Shown: positions 8,561 through 18,005 of the stretch, in pieces | Layout of the letters: every line of letters starts with the position of its first letter | Numbering within the stretch: position 1 is the stretch's first letter | Assembly: GCF_900184245.1 (NCBI RefSeq) | Contig: NZ_FXXB01000008.1 | Coordinates: forward strand, 868,001-932,000 | Source: Brachybacterium massiliense | Lineage (GTDB): Bacteria > Actinomycetota > Actinomycetes > Actinomycetales > Dermabacteraceae | Reading direction: 5' to 3' | Length of the DNA stretch: 64,000 nt | Program-made: the position numbers and the translations under genes | The notes under the pieces: model-generated | Told to the model about the DNA's origin: nothing | The model's input: only the letters and a program-made list of their open reading frames with translations | Database searches by the model: none

Positions 8561-9500
8561 GTCCGTACCTCTCCTCTCCGCTCCAGAACACCAGGAACCC
8601 GGCGACGGAGAACACGAGCGCCCACACCACGCCCAGGACCCACATGGTCGGATCCGGGATGTAGGCGGGCTCGTCCAGGATCGAGGAGCGCACCAGGTAG
8701 AGATACACCGCCACCGGCTGGTACTCCATGATCCACCCCCAGCTGAACTGGCTGAGGTAGCGATCGATCGAGAAGATCACGCCCGAGGCATACATCAGGA
8801 TCCGCATGAAGTGCGGCAGCAGGTTGTCCAGGTCCGGGGTCATCGCCACCCAGCGCGCGACCATGAAGGCGCATCCGGTCGAGAAGATCCACATCAGCAG
8901 GATGGCCGCCGGCAGGAGCAGCCAGTAGGCGTCGATCGTGACCGCACCGGCGAAGGGCAGGAACCCGGAGAGGTAGGAGATCAGGATCATCACCACGAGC
9001 GCCGGCCCGAGGATCGTCAGCTCCGCGAGCACCCCGGCCACCGGCAGCACGGCGCGGGGGAACTTCACCGACCGCACCAGGTTCATGTTGTGGTTCAGGG
9101 AGTGGGCGCCGGCCATCACCGAGCGCTCGAAGAAGCGGAACATGAACACGCCGACCACGATGAACGCGATCGTGTTCTCGATCCCCTCACGGCCGATCTG
9201 CAGCAGGAAGCCGAAGATCAGCACGTAGACCGAGGCGTTGATGATCGGGGAGATCAGGGTCCACAGCTGGCCGAGATAGGTGCCCTGGTTCTCGGAGTGC
9301 GCCTTCGCGACCGCGAGCACGTGGATGAAGGAGCGGCGCGCCCAGAGATCCTTGACGTAGGGGATCAGCCGCGGCCGCACCCCGATCGGCTCGAGCTCGT
9401 TGCGGCGCACGGCGTCCTGGACCGCCGCGTCCTCGAAGACGCGCTCGATCGGCGCCGGCACCAGGGATGCCACGTCCGGCTTCGCCTCACCAGTGGTCAA
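8553..9500 (-). CDS. TagG-like ABC-2 permease for wall polymer export
   Basis: Membrane subunit (315 aa) of the same exporter. After about 75 soluble residues there are six hydrophobic helices, including LGQLWTLISPIINASVYVLI, the family hallmark near the first helix, and SVKFPRAVLPVAGVLAELT between helices 2 and 3. I accept the TTG at 9500, which has GGAG seven bases upstream. The gene is coupled to the ATPase (8-base overlap). The polymer exported is presumably that built by the surrounding transferases; nothing in the permease itself identifies it. Confidence 0.92.
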   Translation of the reverse strand: MTTGEAKPDVASLVPAPIERVFEDAAVQDAVRRNELEPIGVRPRLIPYVKDLWARRSFIHVLAVAKAHSENQGTYLGQLWTLISPIINASVYVLIFGFLLQIGREGIENTIAFIVVGVFMFRFFERSVMAGAHSLNHNMNLVRSVKFPRAVLPVAGVLAELTILGPALVVMILISYLSGFLPFAGAVTIDAYWLLLPAAILLMWIFSTGCAFMVARWVAMTPDLDNLLPHFMRILMYASGVIFSIDRYLSQFSWGWIMEYQPVAVYLYLVRSSILDEPAYIPDPTMWVLGVVWALVFSVAGFLVFWSGEERYGRD

Positions 9501-9684
9501 ATGACTGCTCCAATCTCGCCGGGACCTCCCGACCCCACGAGGTCACGGTCCGCTCGCCGCGGTGACGGGAGCGCTCCTCCGGCGCACCGCCGGATTCGCG
9601 CGACGTCCCACTCTACGGCGAGGCGGCGGGGCCGCCCAGCGACCGTGACCGATTCCCCTCGTCGGCGCGGCGGGGCCCCACTGC

Positions 9685-11445
9685 TCACACCGTGCCCGTC
9701 GGCTCTGCCGTGGGCCGCAGGTCCTCCACCGTGCGCGGATCGATCAGTCCCAGCTCCGCCTTCGCGACCTGCACGAAGCGCTCCGCGTAGCCCTCGCGCG
9801 GGATGTCGCCGAGGTAGTAGGTCGCCCAGCGCTTCCGCTCCTCGCGGCCGGGGTCGGCGACGATCAGGTCATCGAGCCGTGCATCGAGATCGACCAGGCG
9901 CTGCCCCTCGACCACGAGCACGTAGGCGGCACGCGCCATCGGGAACTGCTCGGTGAACTCCTCGGCGCCGGTGCGCGGGGAGACCATCGCCAGCGGCTTC
10001 CCGGAGTGGAGGAAGTCCCCCACCACGGCGGAGACGTCGGAGATCATCGCGTCGGCCGCGTTGAAGCAGTCGGTCACGCTCATCTCGGTCTCCGCGACCT
10101 CGCCGAAGAGGTGCTCGCGGCCGGTGGCCGCCGCATCCGCGGCCAGCAGCGCACGGATCTCCTCGCACGCGGCCCGCAGCTCCGGGGAGCGGGAGCTGTA
10201 GGGGTGGGGGCGGAACACCACGCGGCAGCCGCGCTCCAGCAGGCCCTTCACGATCGCGGGCCCCACGGGCAGCGAGGAGTAGTTGGTCTCGGCCTGGTAG
10301 CCGAGCCAGGTGGGCGCGTACAGCACGGAGGGGTCCTCGAGCTCGCCGATCGGGCCGCGTTCGCCGTGCACGTCCTCCACCTGGGGGCGGCCCACGATGC
10401 GGAAGATGTCCTCGGGCATGGGCACGCCGAACTTCTCGAAGCGGTCGATCGCGGCCTGCCCGGCCACGAAGTCGCGGTCGTACATGCGGATGATCGGTGT
10501 GGCGCTCGAGGCCTTGTCGGACTCCCCGTGCAGCAGCTGGATGTGGGTGAGCTCGGTGTAGCGCACCATGTGGTTGTTGCGCATCGCGTTGTTCACGTAG
10601 AACACGCCGCGCGCCGAGGGCACGATCAGCGCGTCGAGGTCGGTGAGCGAGCGGCGCAGCAGCACGGGATGGTCGGTCGCCTCCGCGAGCTGGCGGAAGT
10701 TCGGGACCGTGCGGGTGACCAGCACGAAGGGGACGCCGAGCCGCTCGAGGTAGGGCAGCCACATCGTCACCTGGAAGGCGGAGCGCGGCGGGGCGTTCCA
10801 GTAGAGGTAGAAGACCGGCCCCATCTCCTCGAGGATCTCGGGCAGCGCGGCCTGGAAGCGGCGCCGGATCATGATCCGGCGCACGATGTCCGCGCCGGCG
10901 AGCGCCGCGACCACCAGGGCCGCGGCAGAGAGCACGAGGGAGACGGCCATCAGCACGGCGGGGGCGAGCTGGCCGAGCACCGCCGCACACAGTCCCAGCA
11001 GGTTCAGCGGGAAGATCCAGCCGTAGGGGAACGCGGGCCGGTTCCGCTCCTGCCGGCCCGGGAAGCCGGAGGCGTAGGGCACGGCGATGCCGTTCGCGGA
11101 GCGCAGGATCGGCTCGAGCACGAGCGCGGCGAGGCCGAGCAGCAGGGCCACCGCAGCGAGCACGCCCAGCTCACCGGCGATGACGAGCTGCGTGCCCACG
11201 CCGGTCAGGAGGATCAGCCGCGCGGCGAGGTAGCGCCCGATGCCGCCCACCCCCGCCGGCACCCGCAGCAGCGTGCGACGCTGGCGCAGCAGGATGAGCA
11301 CAAGCGGCACGAGCGGCGCCACCCCCGCACAGGCGGTCCCCTCGAGACCCACCATCGCGAACGCCGCGAGCACGGCCAGGGTGTTCACCAGCGCGGGCCA
11401 CAGGGACATCATGTCCATGGCCTTGCCGGCACTGATCATCTTCAC
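9685..11445 (-). CDS. Membrane-anchored CDP-glycerol/ribitol-phosphate transferase (TagF-like)
   Basis: Second polymerase-type protein of the cluster (586 aa). The first 190 or so residues are hydrophobic, with about five to six membrane helices, and the rest is a Glyphos_transf domain with IQLLHGESDKASS and VVFRPHPYSS (the two catalytic histidine motifs), YAPTWLGY and DAMISDVSAVVGDFL. The first paralogue (4734-5981) lacks the membrane module, so the two probably act at different steps, such as priming versus chain extension. A GTG start at 11445 has GAGGTG upstream. It is separated by 184 bases from the TagG gene, enough for a separate promoter. Which alditol phosphate it transfers cannot be read from the sequence. 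Confidence 0.87.
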   Translation of the reverse strand: MKMISAGKAMDMMSLWPALVNTLAVLAAFAMVGLEGTACAGVAPLVPLVLILLRQRRTLLRVPAGVGGIGRYLAARLILLTGVGTQLVIAGELGVLAAVALLLGLAALVLEPILRSANGIAVPYASGFPGRQERNRPAFPYGWIFPLNLLGLCAAVLGQLAPAVLMAVSLVLSAAALVVAALAGADIVRRIMIRRRFQAALPEILEEMGPVFYLYWNAPPRSAFQVTMWLPYLERLGVPFVLVTRTVPNFRQLAEATDHPVLLRRSLTDLDALIVPSARGVFYVNNAMRNNHMVRYTELTHIQLLHGESDKASSATPIIRMYDRDFVAGQAAIDRFEKFGVPMPEDIFRIVGRPQVEDVHGERGPIGELEDPSVLYAPTWLGYQAETNYSSLPVGPAIVKGLLERGCRVVFRPHPYSSRSPELRAACEEIRALLAADAAATGREHLFGEVAETEMSVTDCFNAADAMISDVSAVVGDFLHSGKPLAMVSPRTGAEEFTEQFPMARAAYVLVVEGQRLVDLDARLDDLIVADPGREERKRWATYYLGDIPREGYAERFVQVAKAELGLIDPRTVEDLRPTAEPTGTV

Positions 11446-11572
11446 GCTGTGTCACCTCGTGTTCCGGGCCCCGGAGGTCAGGCCCTCCCGCGCGGGGAAG
11501 GGGGGATGTAGGAGATTCTGCACCGTCAGGACCCACAGGACGGTCGGTCCGTCGGGCCCGTCGGCGTCGGGC

Positions 11573-13486
11573 TCAGGAGCGCTTCAGTCCCAGCCGCCGT
11601 GCGGCCGCCCCGAGCACGCGCCCGCCCGAGGCGGGCGCGCGACGGTCCCGGCGCTGTGCCGGCGCGGGCTCGAGCCGCGCATCGCCGCCGGCGAGCGGGA
11701 CGGGCCGCGGCAGGGGCTGGATGATCCGACCGTGCGCGTTCTCGATCACGAGGGCATCCGCGTCACCGGGCACCGTGACGGCGAGCAGACCGCCGTCCAG
11801 GTGGGCGAGAGGGATCTCCTGCGCCTCGGCATGCGGCGCGGTGGAGTCGAGGGCGGTGATCCGCAGGGTGTCCGCGGCATCTGCCCACAGCACCGCGATC
11901 CGTCGACCGGGCTCCGTCTCGAGCACGCCCCGCAGGACGGTCTCGGGGCCGGAGCGCGCGATCTTGGTGTATCCGATGTCGAGGGAGACGTTGCCGTGGC
12001 CCTTGGTGAAGTAGACGATGCCGAGGTCCCTGCGGGCCTCATCCGGCGTGATCAGCAGGCGGCGCTGGTCCCCCACATGCTCGGAGCGGTGCCGGCCGAG
12101 CCGGTTCTCGAGCTCCTGGTGCCCGAAGTGCTGGACGACCCACAGGTCCCACACCCCGCGCTCGAGCTGCGCGGTCTCGATCCGGCTGCGGAAGCGCAGG
12201 GCGGGCAGGTCCTCGTGGGTGACGTGCGCGAGATCCTCGGCGGGGAGGTCGAGCAGCTCGTCGGTGCCGCGCAGGCGCAGGCGCAGCACGGCGTCGTCGG
12301 CTGGGGTGATGCCGTCGCGCACATGGGTGCTCACCTCGAGGCGGACCTCCCCGCCGCTGACCTCGAGGTCTTCGAGGACAGGCACGCCCACCACCTTCAC
12401 GTCGCGGAGCAGGTCGTCCTCGATCCCCTCGGCGAGAGGGGCGGGCAGGTCCAGGCGGAAGCCGTCCTCGGTGCAGGTGAGCCGCGTCCGGCCGCCGTCC
12501 GCCTCCCAGCGGATCACGGCGCGCAGCTGCTCGAGCTCGCCGGCGAGGGCGAGACGGGCCTTGAGGCGGTCGAGCGAGGAGAGGTGCGCGGCCACGGCGT
12601 CGTTGAAGTGGGGGCCCATCACGCGCTGCATCTCGGAGACGATGTGCTGCTGCGCCTGCGCATCCTCCTCGAGGAAGCGCGGGTGCAGCGCCTTGCGCAG
12701 CGCACCCTTCACGGGGCGCTCGAGCACACCGTCACGCAGCTCGCCGGGCTCGGACCACGTGATGATCACGTCCACCACCGCGGTGAGCAGGTCCGAGTAC
12801 TCCATCGCCGAACGGGGCCGGGAGGTGACGTTCCGGCCGTCCTCGCGCTTACGGATCAGCACGAAAGGCCTGTCCGCTCGCACGCTGATCTTCTTCGCGA
12901 CCAGGTAGCACGCGGCGGTGAAGGGCTGATCGGAGCCGGTGCGCAGGTGGACCGGGTTGTGGGCGCCGGTCTTGTGCACCAGCTCGGTGCGGAACAGCTT
13001 GATCGCGGTGAGCGAGTTGAACAGCCGGTCCTCGACCAGGTGCGCATCGGCCTTGGTCCGCCTGAACATCGAACCGGGGGCGTGGCGTCCGTTCAGTCCC
13101 GCCATCTTCGCCAGCACGATGTCCGATCCGTGCTTCTCCGCGTAGGCGACGAGATCGGCGAGGGCCCCCTCGGTCAGCACGTCGTCGGAGCCCACCACGA
13201 AGAAGTACTTGCCGGTCACGGCCGCGATGCCCTTGTTGCAGGGATCGGCTGGGCCGCCGGAGTTGGGCTGGGTGATCAGCCGGTAGTTGGGGTGTCGCTC
13301 GGCGTACTCGGCGAGCACCTCCTCGGAGCCGTCGTCGGAGCCGTCGTCGACCAGGATGACCTCGAGCTGCTCCTCGTCCAGCCCCTGCGTGGCGATCGCG
13401 TCGAGGGTCTCGACGAGATACGGCATCGAGTTGTACACCGGGATCACGAGCGAGACCAGCGGGGTCTGTGCGGTCTTCTGGGACAC
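11573..13486 (-). CDS. TarS/TarP-like glycosyltransferase (GT2 plus C-terminal beta-rich region)
   Basis: Predicted transferase (637 aa) that decorates or builds the wall polymer. The N-terminal 250 residues form a GT-A domain: LVSLVIPVYNSMPYL, then ILVDDGSDDGS, and VVGSDDVLTEGAL (the metal-binding Asp pair), with PFTAACYLVAKK further on. The rest, about 380 residues, is beta-rich without obvious motifs, resembling the trimerisation and accessory regions of poly(ribitol-phosphate) GlcNAc transferases TarS and TarP. The frame is open 18 codons further upstream, but the GTG at 13486 begins a normal VSQKTAQTPLVSLV N terminus and has AAAGG upstream. Family is clear; sugar and linkage are not. Confidence 0.82.
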   Translation of the reverse strand: MSQKTAQTPLVSLVIPVYNSMPYLVETLDAIATQGLDEEQLEVILVDDGSDDGSEEVLAEYAERHPNYRLITQPNSGGPADPCNKGIAAVTGKYFFVVGSDDVLTEGALADLVAYAEKHGSDIVLAKMAGLNGRHAPGSMFRRTKADAHLVEDRLFNSLTAIKLFRTELVHKTGAHNPVHLRTGSDQPFTAACYLVAKKISVRADRPFVLIRKREDGRNVTSRPRSAMEYSDLLTAVVDVIITWSEPGELRDGVLERPVKGALRKALHPRFLEEDAQAQQHIVSEMQRVMGPHFNDAVAAHLSSLDRLKARLALAGELEQLRAVIRWEADGGRTRLTCTEDGFRLDLPAPLAEGIEDDLLRDVKVVGVPVLEDLEVSGGEVRLEVSTHVRDGITPADDAVLRLRLRGTDELLDLPAEDLAHVTHEDLPALRFRSRIETAQLERGVWDLWVVQHFGHQELENRLGRHRSEHVGDQRRLLITPDEARRDLGIVYFTKGHGNVSLDIGYTKIARSGPETVLRGVLETEPGRRIAVLWADAADTLRITALDSTAPHAEAQEIPLAHLDGGLLAVTVPGDADALVIENAHGRIIQPLPRPVPLAGGDARLEPAPAQRRDRRAPASGGRVLGAAARRLGLKRS

Positions 13487-13718
13487 GGCGGACCTTTCTC
13501 TCTCCTCCGCATGTCTCGGAACTCGACGCACACGGGGCATTTCGACGGAGCGCCCACGCTATGGCCTGCACGGCGCTTCCTCAAACACCCTCACCACCCT
13601 GCGACAGGCATCTCACGTCGACGAGAAGACCGCCACGCCCGGCGTCCCACGCACGCGGGATGACCCCGGAAGGGCGGTCGGATCAGGCCGGCCGCGGCCC
13701 CGGGGGCGCCCCACCGCA

Positions 13719-13755
13719 GGTGCTCGGGCCGCTCCTCACGAGCGGCCCGAGCACC
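13719..13755. terminator. Terminator of the sugar ABC operon
   Basis: Perfect 15-bp inverted repeat (13719-13733 and 13741-13755, 7-base loop), starting 3 bases beyond the stop codon of the minus-strand solute-binding protein gene. The remaining bases to the GT2 start at 13486 show no other structure. Confidence 0.85.
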
Positions 13756-13758
13756 GTC

Positions 13759-15369
13759 TCACTGCCGGCGGTCGTAGGCGGCCTGCTGGATCTCCATGAA
13801 CTCGCTCAGCCCGATCTCCTCGAGGGTCTGTGCGAAGGTGTCCCACTCCGACAGCGGCAGCTGGCCGGTGATGAACCCGGCGCGCGACTCAGCGAGGTAC
13901 TTGCCGATCTCCGCGCCGACGGTGCCGAGCACATCGGACTCCTCCGGCGTGAACGTGAAGGCGGACCACACCTCGGGAATCGCATAGGGCTCCATCGCCT
14001 GCGAGCTCTCCATCGCCTGGGGCATGCTCTCCACTCCCCCGAACCACCGCTGCGTGACCCAGCCCGGGTAGCTTCCGCCCATGAAGATCGAGTGCGGCTT
14101 CAGGCCGTCGTCCACGGACTGCCCGTCGGTGATCTCGGGCAGCAGCTTGTACTCGCCGTCGACCTCCTCCCAGCTGTCGCCCTCGTTGCCGAGGAAGAAC
14201 TGCCGGGCGCCCTCCTCGCTGTACCAGTAGTCCATCCAGCGGGCGAGTGCGACGGGGTGCTCGCAGCGATCGGTCATCACGAAGTGTCCGATCGAGGCGA
14301 GCTCGGAGCGGACGGCGTGCCAGACGGGAGTGTTCCCGGCTTCGGTGACCAGCGGAGGCAGGACGACATAGTTCTCGCCCTCGGCCCCGAAGTATCCGGC
14401 CGGCGCGGCCGTCGAGCAGGCGGCGATGAGCCCGTCGCTGCCCTGGGCGGTGAAGGTCGCGCGGTCCGAGGAGAAGATGTCCGCCGGGATCAGCCCCTTG
14501 CTGTAGAGACCGTGGAGGTAGGTCATCATCTCGCGGTACCCGTCGGACAGGGGGAAGTACCGCACCGCTCCCGTGTCCGGGTCGAGATCGATCTGCCCTG
14601 CGGCGGTGCCCTGGTTCGCCACACCGAAGGTGCCGTAGAGGGTGGGGTACGTCTCTCCCAGGTTCACCGGGTCGGTCAGGCCGATCGCGCCGTCGATCGT
14701 GTTCACGGCCTCCTCGAGGTAGGCCTCGAACTCTTCGGTCGTCTCCGGCACGGCCATCCCGAAGCGGTCCAGCCAGTCCTGGCGTGCGAAGAGCTTGAAC
14801 ATGTACCGCAGGCCCGGGAAGCTCGGATCGTAGATCTGAGGCGTGGAGTAGATGTTGCCGTCGGGGAAGGTCAGGCCCTCACGGATCTGCGGGCTCGCCT
14901 CCATCAGGGCGGTCAGGTTCGGCATGTGCTGCTCGAGGAGGTCGTTGAGGGGGATGAACGTGCCCCGCTCGCCGTAGGTGGCCAGATCCCCGGTCCCGAT
15001 CCCGTTGCGGTAGAACGCGCTCGGGTAGTCACCGCTGCTCAGCGCGAGGTTGCGTCGTTCGGCCGCACCGTCCTGGGGGACCAGGCCGAAGTCGATGTGG
15101 ATGTTGGTGAGCTCCTCGGTCGCCTTGATGACGGAGACCTCGTTCCAGTCCTCCGCGGTGGTGGAAGGGCGGGCGCTGAGGAAGTCGATCGTGATCTTCT
15201 CCTTCACGATCGGCATGCCCTCGGGGGTGATGTTCTCGTCAGGGTTCTCGATCTGGTCGAGGGTGTCGACCTCGTCGCCGTCCCCTCCGCAGGATGCGAG
15301 GACGGCGGTGGTGGCCAGGGCGGCGCCGGAGGCGAGGGCGGCGCGACGGGTGAACGGGTGCAGGGTCAT
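13759..15369 (-). CDS. Sugar ABC transporter substrate-binding lipoprotein (LplA-like)
   Basis: Extracellular lipid-anchored receptor (536 aa) for an oligosaccharide importer. The signal region TLHPFTRRAALASG through TTAVLASCGG has a twin arginine and a lipobox LASC, followed by an acidic linker. The large size (versus about 420 aa for common sugar receptors) fits the LplA/YtcQ subfamily that pairs with LplB/YtcP permeases. Last gene of the minus-strand operon, followed at once by a strong hairpin. The ligand is unknown; no glycosidase lies in the operon to hint at it. Expression is presumably controlled by the LacI-type palindrome at the operon head. Confidence 0.9.
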   Translation of the reverse strand: MTLHPFTRRAALASGAALATTAVLASCGGDGDEVDTLDQIENPDENITPEGMPIVKEKITIDFLSARPSTTAEDWNEVSVIKATEELTNIHIDFGLVPQDGAAERRNLALSSGDYPSAFYRNGIGTGDLATYGERGTFIPLNDLLEQHMPNLTALMEASPQIREGLTFPDGNIYSTPQIYDPSFPGLRYMFKLFARQDWLDRFGMAVPETTEEFEAYLEEAVNTIDGAIGLTDPVNLGETYPTLYGTFGVANQGTAAGQIDLDPDTGAVRYFPLSDGYREMMTYLHGLYSKGLIPADIFSSDRATFTAQGSDGLIAACSTAAPAGYFGAEGENYVVLPPLVTEAGNTPVWHAVRSELASIGHFVMTDRCEHPVALARWMDYWYSEEGARQFFLGNEGDSWEEVDGEYKLLPEITDGQSVDDGLKPHSIFMGGSYPGWVTQRWFGGVESMPQAMESSQAMEPYAIPEVWSAFTFTPEESDVLGTVGAEIGKYLAESRAGFITGQLPLSEWDTFAQTLEEIGLSEFMEIQQAAYDRRQ

Positions 15370-15432
15370 GGAGCAGGGTCCTTTCAGGGGTGTGGGTGAT
15401 GCAGGGATCGCAGTGACGGTGGGGTGGCAGGG

Positions 15433-16035
15433 TCAGGGGAAGGTTCGTCGCAGGCACCAGGCGGCGGCCACGAGAGGGATGCTGACTCCGCAGACGGGCA
15501 GCAGCCCCGGCCAGCCGCTGGCGATCAGCGCCAGCGGCCAGACGATCAGGGGGACCAGCAGGGACAGGGTCAGCAGCGGGCGGCCGACGCCGATCGCGAG
15601 CGCGGCGGCGAACACGGCAGCCACACGGGGCGGGGCGCCGTCGATGTCGCGTCCTGCGATCCAGAGCAGGTGCGGCATCATCGCGACCATCAGCAGCAGG
15701 GCCAGCAGGGCAGGGCCCTGCGTGAGTGCGGCGGGGACGGGCGGCAGACTGCGGGAGAGCCACCAGGTCACGCTCAGGGAGCCGCACAGGGCGAGCGCGA
15801 GCAGCGTGACGCAGTTGGTGAGCCGCCACCCGTCCCGGAACTGCCACCACATGGTGCGGCCGACGGGCAGGTCCCGCTCGCCGCGCATCCAGCGCTGAGC
15901 CACCTCGAGCGCCGCGGAGGTGGCAGGGCCGATGCCGAGCAGGATCCCGCCTGCTGCCGTGAGCGCGAGCCAGCAGGTGTTCAGCCACACGAGCCGCACC
16001 ACCCAGTGCAGTGCGCCGTCGAGTCGGGTCGTCAT
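15433..16035 (-). CDS. DUF624 (YesL-like) membrane protein
   Basis: Small integral membrane protein (200 aa) with about five hydrophobic helices. The N terminus has LVWLNTCWLALTAAGG followed by GIGPATSAALEVAQRWMRGE and, after it, FWxxF-like WWQFRDGWR, the pattern of the DUF624/YesL family. Such genes recur in operons with LplB/YtcP-type sugar importers, as here, but their role is not established. It begins 7 bases after the stop of the second permease gene and is followed 63 bases later by the binding-protein gene. Confidence 0.82.
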   Translation of the reverse strand: MTTRLDGALHWVVRLVWLNTCWLALTAAGGILLGIGPATSAALEVAQRWMRGERDLPVGRTMWWQFRDGWRLTNCVTLLALALCGSLSVTWWLSRSLPPVPAALTQGPALLALLLMVAMMPHLLWIAGRDIDGAPPRVAAVFAAALAIGVGRPLLTLSLLVPLIVWPLALIASGWPGLLPVCGVSIPLVAAAWCLRRTFP

Positions 16036-16042
16036 CTCGGGC

Positions 16043-17008
16043 TCACCCCTTGACCGAGCCGATGAGGACGCCCTGGGTGAAGAATCGCTGCAGGAAGGGG
16101 TAGATGACCAGCAGCGGGAGCGAGGCCACGATCATGACCGCGTACTTGATCAGGGCGGCCAGGCGCTGCTGCTCGATCAGCGAGCCGGCCGCTCCGGCGC
16201 CGCCCTGAGAGGCTTCCTGGGAGACCACCAGCAATTCGCGCAGCACCAGCTGGAGGGTGTACTTGTCGCGGTCGGAGAGGTAGATCAGCGCCTTGAAGTA
16301 CTCGTTCCACAGTCCTACCCCGTGGAACAGGGCCAGCGTGGCGATGATCGGCGCGGAGACGGGGATCGCGATGCGCAGGAAGGTCTGGATGTCCCCCGCC
16401 CCGTCGACGGTGGCCGCCTCGGCCAGCTCCTCGGGGACGCTCTGGGTGAAGAACGCCCTGCCCACCAGGATCGACCAAGCCCCGGCGGCCCCGGGCACCA
16501 CCACCGCCCAGAGGGTGTCGAGCATGCCGAGGTCCTTGACCACCAGATAGGTGGGGATGATGCCGCCGGAGAAGAGCATCGTGAACAGGATGTACCAGGT
16601 GACCGCTGTACGGCCCGCCATGGTGCGCCGTGAGAGCGCGTACGAGCAGGGCAGCACGATCAGCAGGTGCAGAGCCACGCCGACGATCGTGTAGACGACC
16701 GTGTTGCGGTATCCGGTCCAGATGGATGCCTGGGCGAACACCCGCGCGTACCCGTCGACGTTCAGCTCGACGGGCCACAGCCATACCCGACCGGTCTGCA
16801 CCGCGTGCGGATCGCTCACCGAGGCGATGAGCACGAACCACAGCGGATAGCCGATCACGACGACCACGGCGAGCAGGAAGACGGTGTTGAGGCGGTCGAA
16901 CCAGCGGTCCCCGCGCGAGGTGAGCGGGCGGCGTCCGGCCGGCCGGGGCGCGGGAGCGCCCCTGCGGTTCCGGGAGCTTCGGGCGGTCTGAGCGGAAGAA
17001 GAGGTCAC
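16043..17008 (-). CDS. Sugar ABC permease, YtcP/LplC type (MalG-like)
   Basis: Second membrane subunit (321 aa) of the oligosaccharide importer, with six helices and the ABC-permease EAA-type loop EELAEAATVDGAGDIQTFLR. The ending FFTQGVLIGSVKG is the conserved C terminus of the COG0395 YtcP/LplC group. I start it at the GTG at 17008, 4 bases downstream of the preceding stop, which gives a normal length and GGTGAG as ribosome site; the longer open frame would reach back into the other permease gene. The two permeases form the heterodimeric channel. Confidence 0.92.
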   Translation of the reverse strand: MTSSSAQTARSSRNRRGAPAPRPAGRRPLTSRGDRWFDRLNTVFLLAVVVVIGYPLWFVLIASVSDPHAVQTGRVWLWPVELNVDGYARVFAQASIWTGYRNTVVYTIVGVALHLLIVLPCSYALSRRTMAGRTAVTWYILFTMLFSGGIIPTYLVVKDLGMLDTLWAVVVPGAAGAWSILVGRAFFTQSVPEELAEAATVDGAGDIQTFLRIAIPVSAPIIATLALFHGVGLWNEYFKALIYLSDRDKYTLQLVLRELLVVSQEASQGGAGAAGSLIEQQRLAALIKYAVMIVASLPLLVIYPFLQRFFTQGVLIGSVKG

Positions 17009-17012
17009 GGGC

Positions 17013-18005
17013 TCACCACAGGCTGTTCTCTGAGTAGCGGCGGGCGAGCTGATTGACGCCGACCAGCAGGATGATGTTGATGACGGAGTCGAAGAGCCCG
17101 ATCGCGGCGGCATAGCTGTACTGCCCCTCGAGCAGGCCGGTCTCGTACACGAAGGTCTGGATGATGTCGGAGGCCTCGGCGTTGAGCGCGTTGTTCATCA
17201 GCAGGGCCTTCTCGAAGCCCACCGCCATGAAGCTGCCGAAGTCGAGGATGAACAGGATCACGACGGTCGGCATGATCGCCGGGATGTTCACGTGGCGGAT
17301 CCGCTGGAGCCGGTTCGCGCCGTCGACCTGAGCAGCCTGGTGGAGCTCCGGATTCACGCCGGACAGCGCCGCGAGGTAGATGATCGTGCCCCAGCCCAGG
17401 GACTGCCAGACGCCGGACCATACGTAGAGGTGCCGGAACCAGCCCGGATCCTGCATGAACTGGATCGGTGTGAATCCCGCCAGCTCGATGACGTGGTTGA
17501 CGAGGCCGATGCGCGGATCGAGGAAGGCGAACAGCATGCCCACCACGACCACGAGCGAGACGAAGTGGGGTGCGTAGGTGAGGGTCTGCGTGAAGCGCTT
17601 GAAGACGTGGTTCTTCACCTCGTTGAGCGCGAGGGCCAGGATGATCGGGAGCGGGAACAGGAGCAGCTGGTAGAGGCTCAGCAGCAGCGTGTTCCGCAGC
17701 AGACGCCAGAAGTAGTAGGAGTCGAAGAAGCGCTCGAAGTGCTCCAGGCCCACCCAGCGGCTGCCCCAGATCCCGTCGGAGGCGATGAAGTCGCGGAAGG
17801 CGATCTGCGCCCCGTACATCGGGACGTAGTTGAAGATCAGGAAGAAGAGGACTGCGGGGGCGACCAGCACATAGAGCTGCCAGCTGTGGCGCAGGGCGCG
17901 CAGGATGCGGCGCTTGCGCGTCACTGATCGCATCGGCCTGCCGGGAGCCGGGGGCCGTGCCTCCTGGTGCGCGTCGGCAGCGGCGGCCACCGGCGGCGCG
18001 GTCAT
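17013..18005 (-). CDS. Sugar ABC permease, LplB/YteP type (MalF-like)
   Basis: First membrane subunit (330 aa) of the importer. After a 45-residue basic and proline-rich tail it has WQLYVLVAPAVLFFLIFNYVP MYGAQIAFRDF, the signature opening of COG4209 LplB proteins, then six helices with the cytoplasmic loop ELHQAAQVDGANRLQRIRHV. The ending NQLARRYSENSLW is also typical of the group. First gene of the operon, reading away from a 453-base upstream region with a CebR-like palindrome about 80 bases from the start codon. Confidence 0.93.
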   Translation of the reverse strand: MTAPPVAAAADAHQEARPPAPGRPMRSVTRKRRILRALRHSWQLYVLVAPAVLFFLIFNYVPMYGAQIAFRDFIASDGIWGSRWVGLEHFERFFDSYYFWRLLRNTLLLSLYQLLLFPLPIILALALNEVKNHVFKRFTQTLTYAPHFVSLVVVVGMLFAFLDPRIGLVNHVIELAGFTPIQFMQDPGWFRHLYVWSGVWQSLGWGTIIYLAALSGVNPELHQAAQVDGANRLQRIRHVNIPAIMPTVVILFILDFGSFMAVGFEKALLMNNALNAEASDIIQTFVYETGLLEGQYSYAAAIGLFDSVINIILLVGVNQLARRYSENSLW

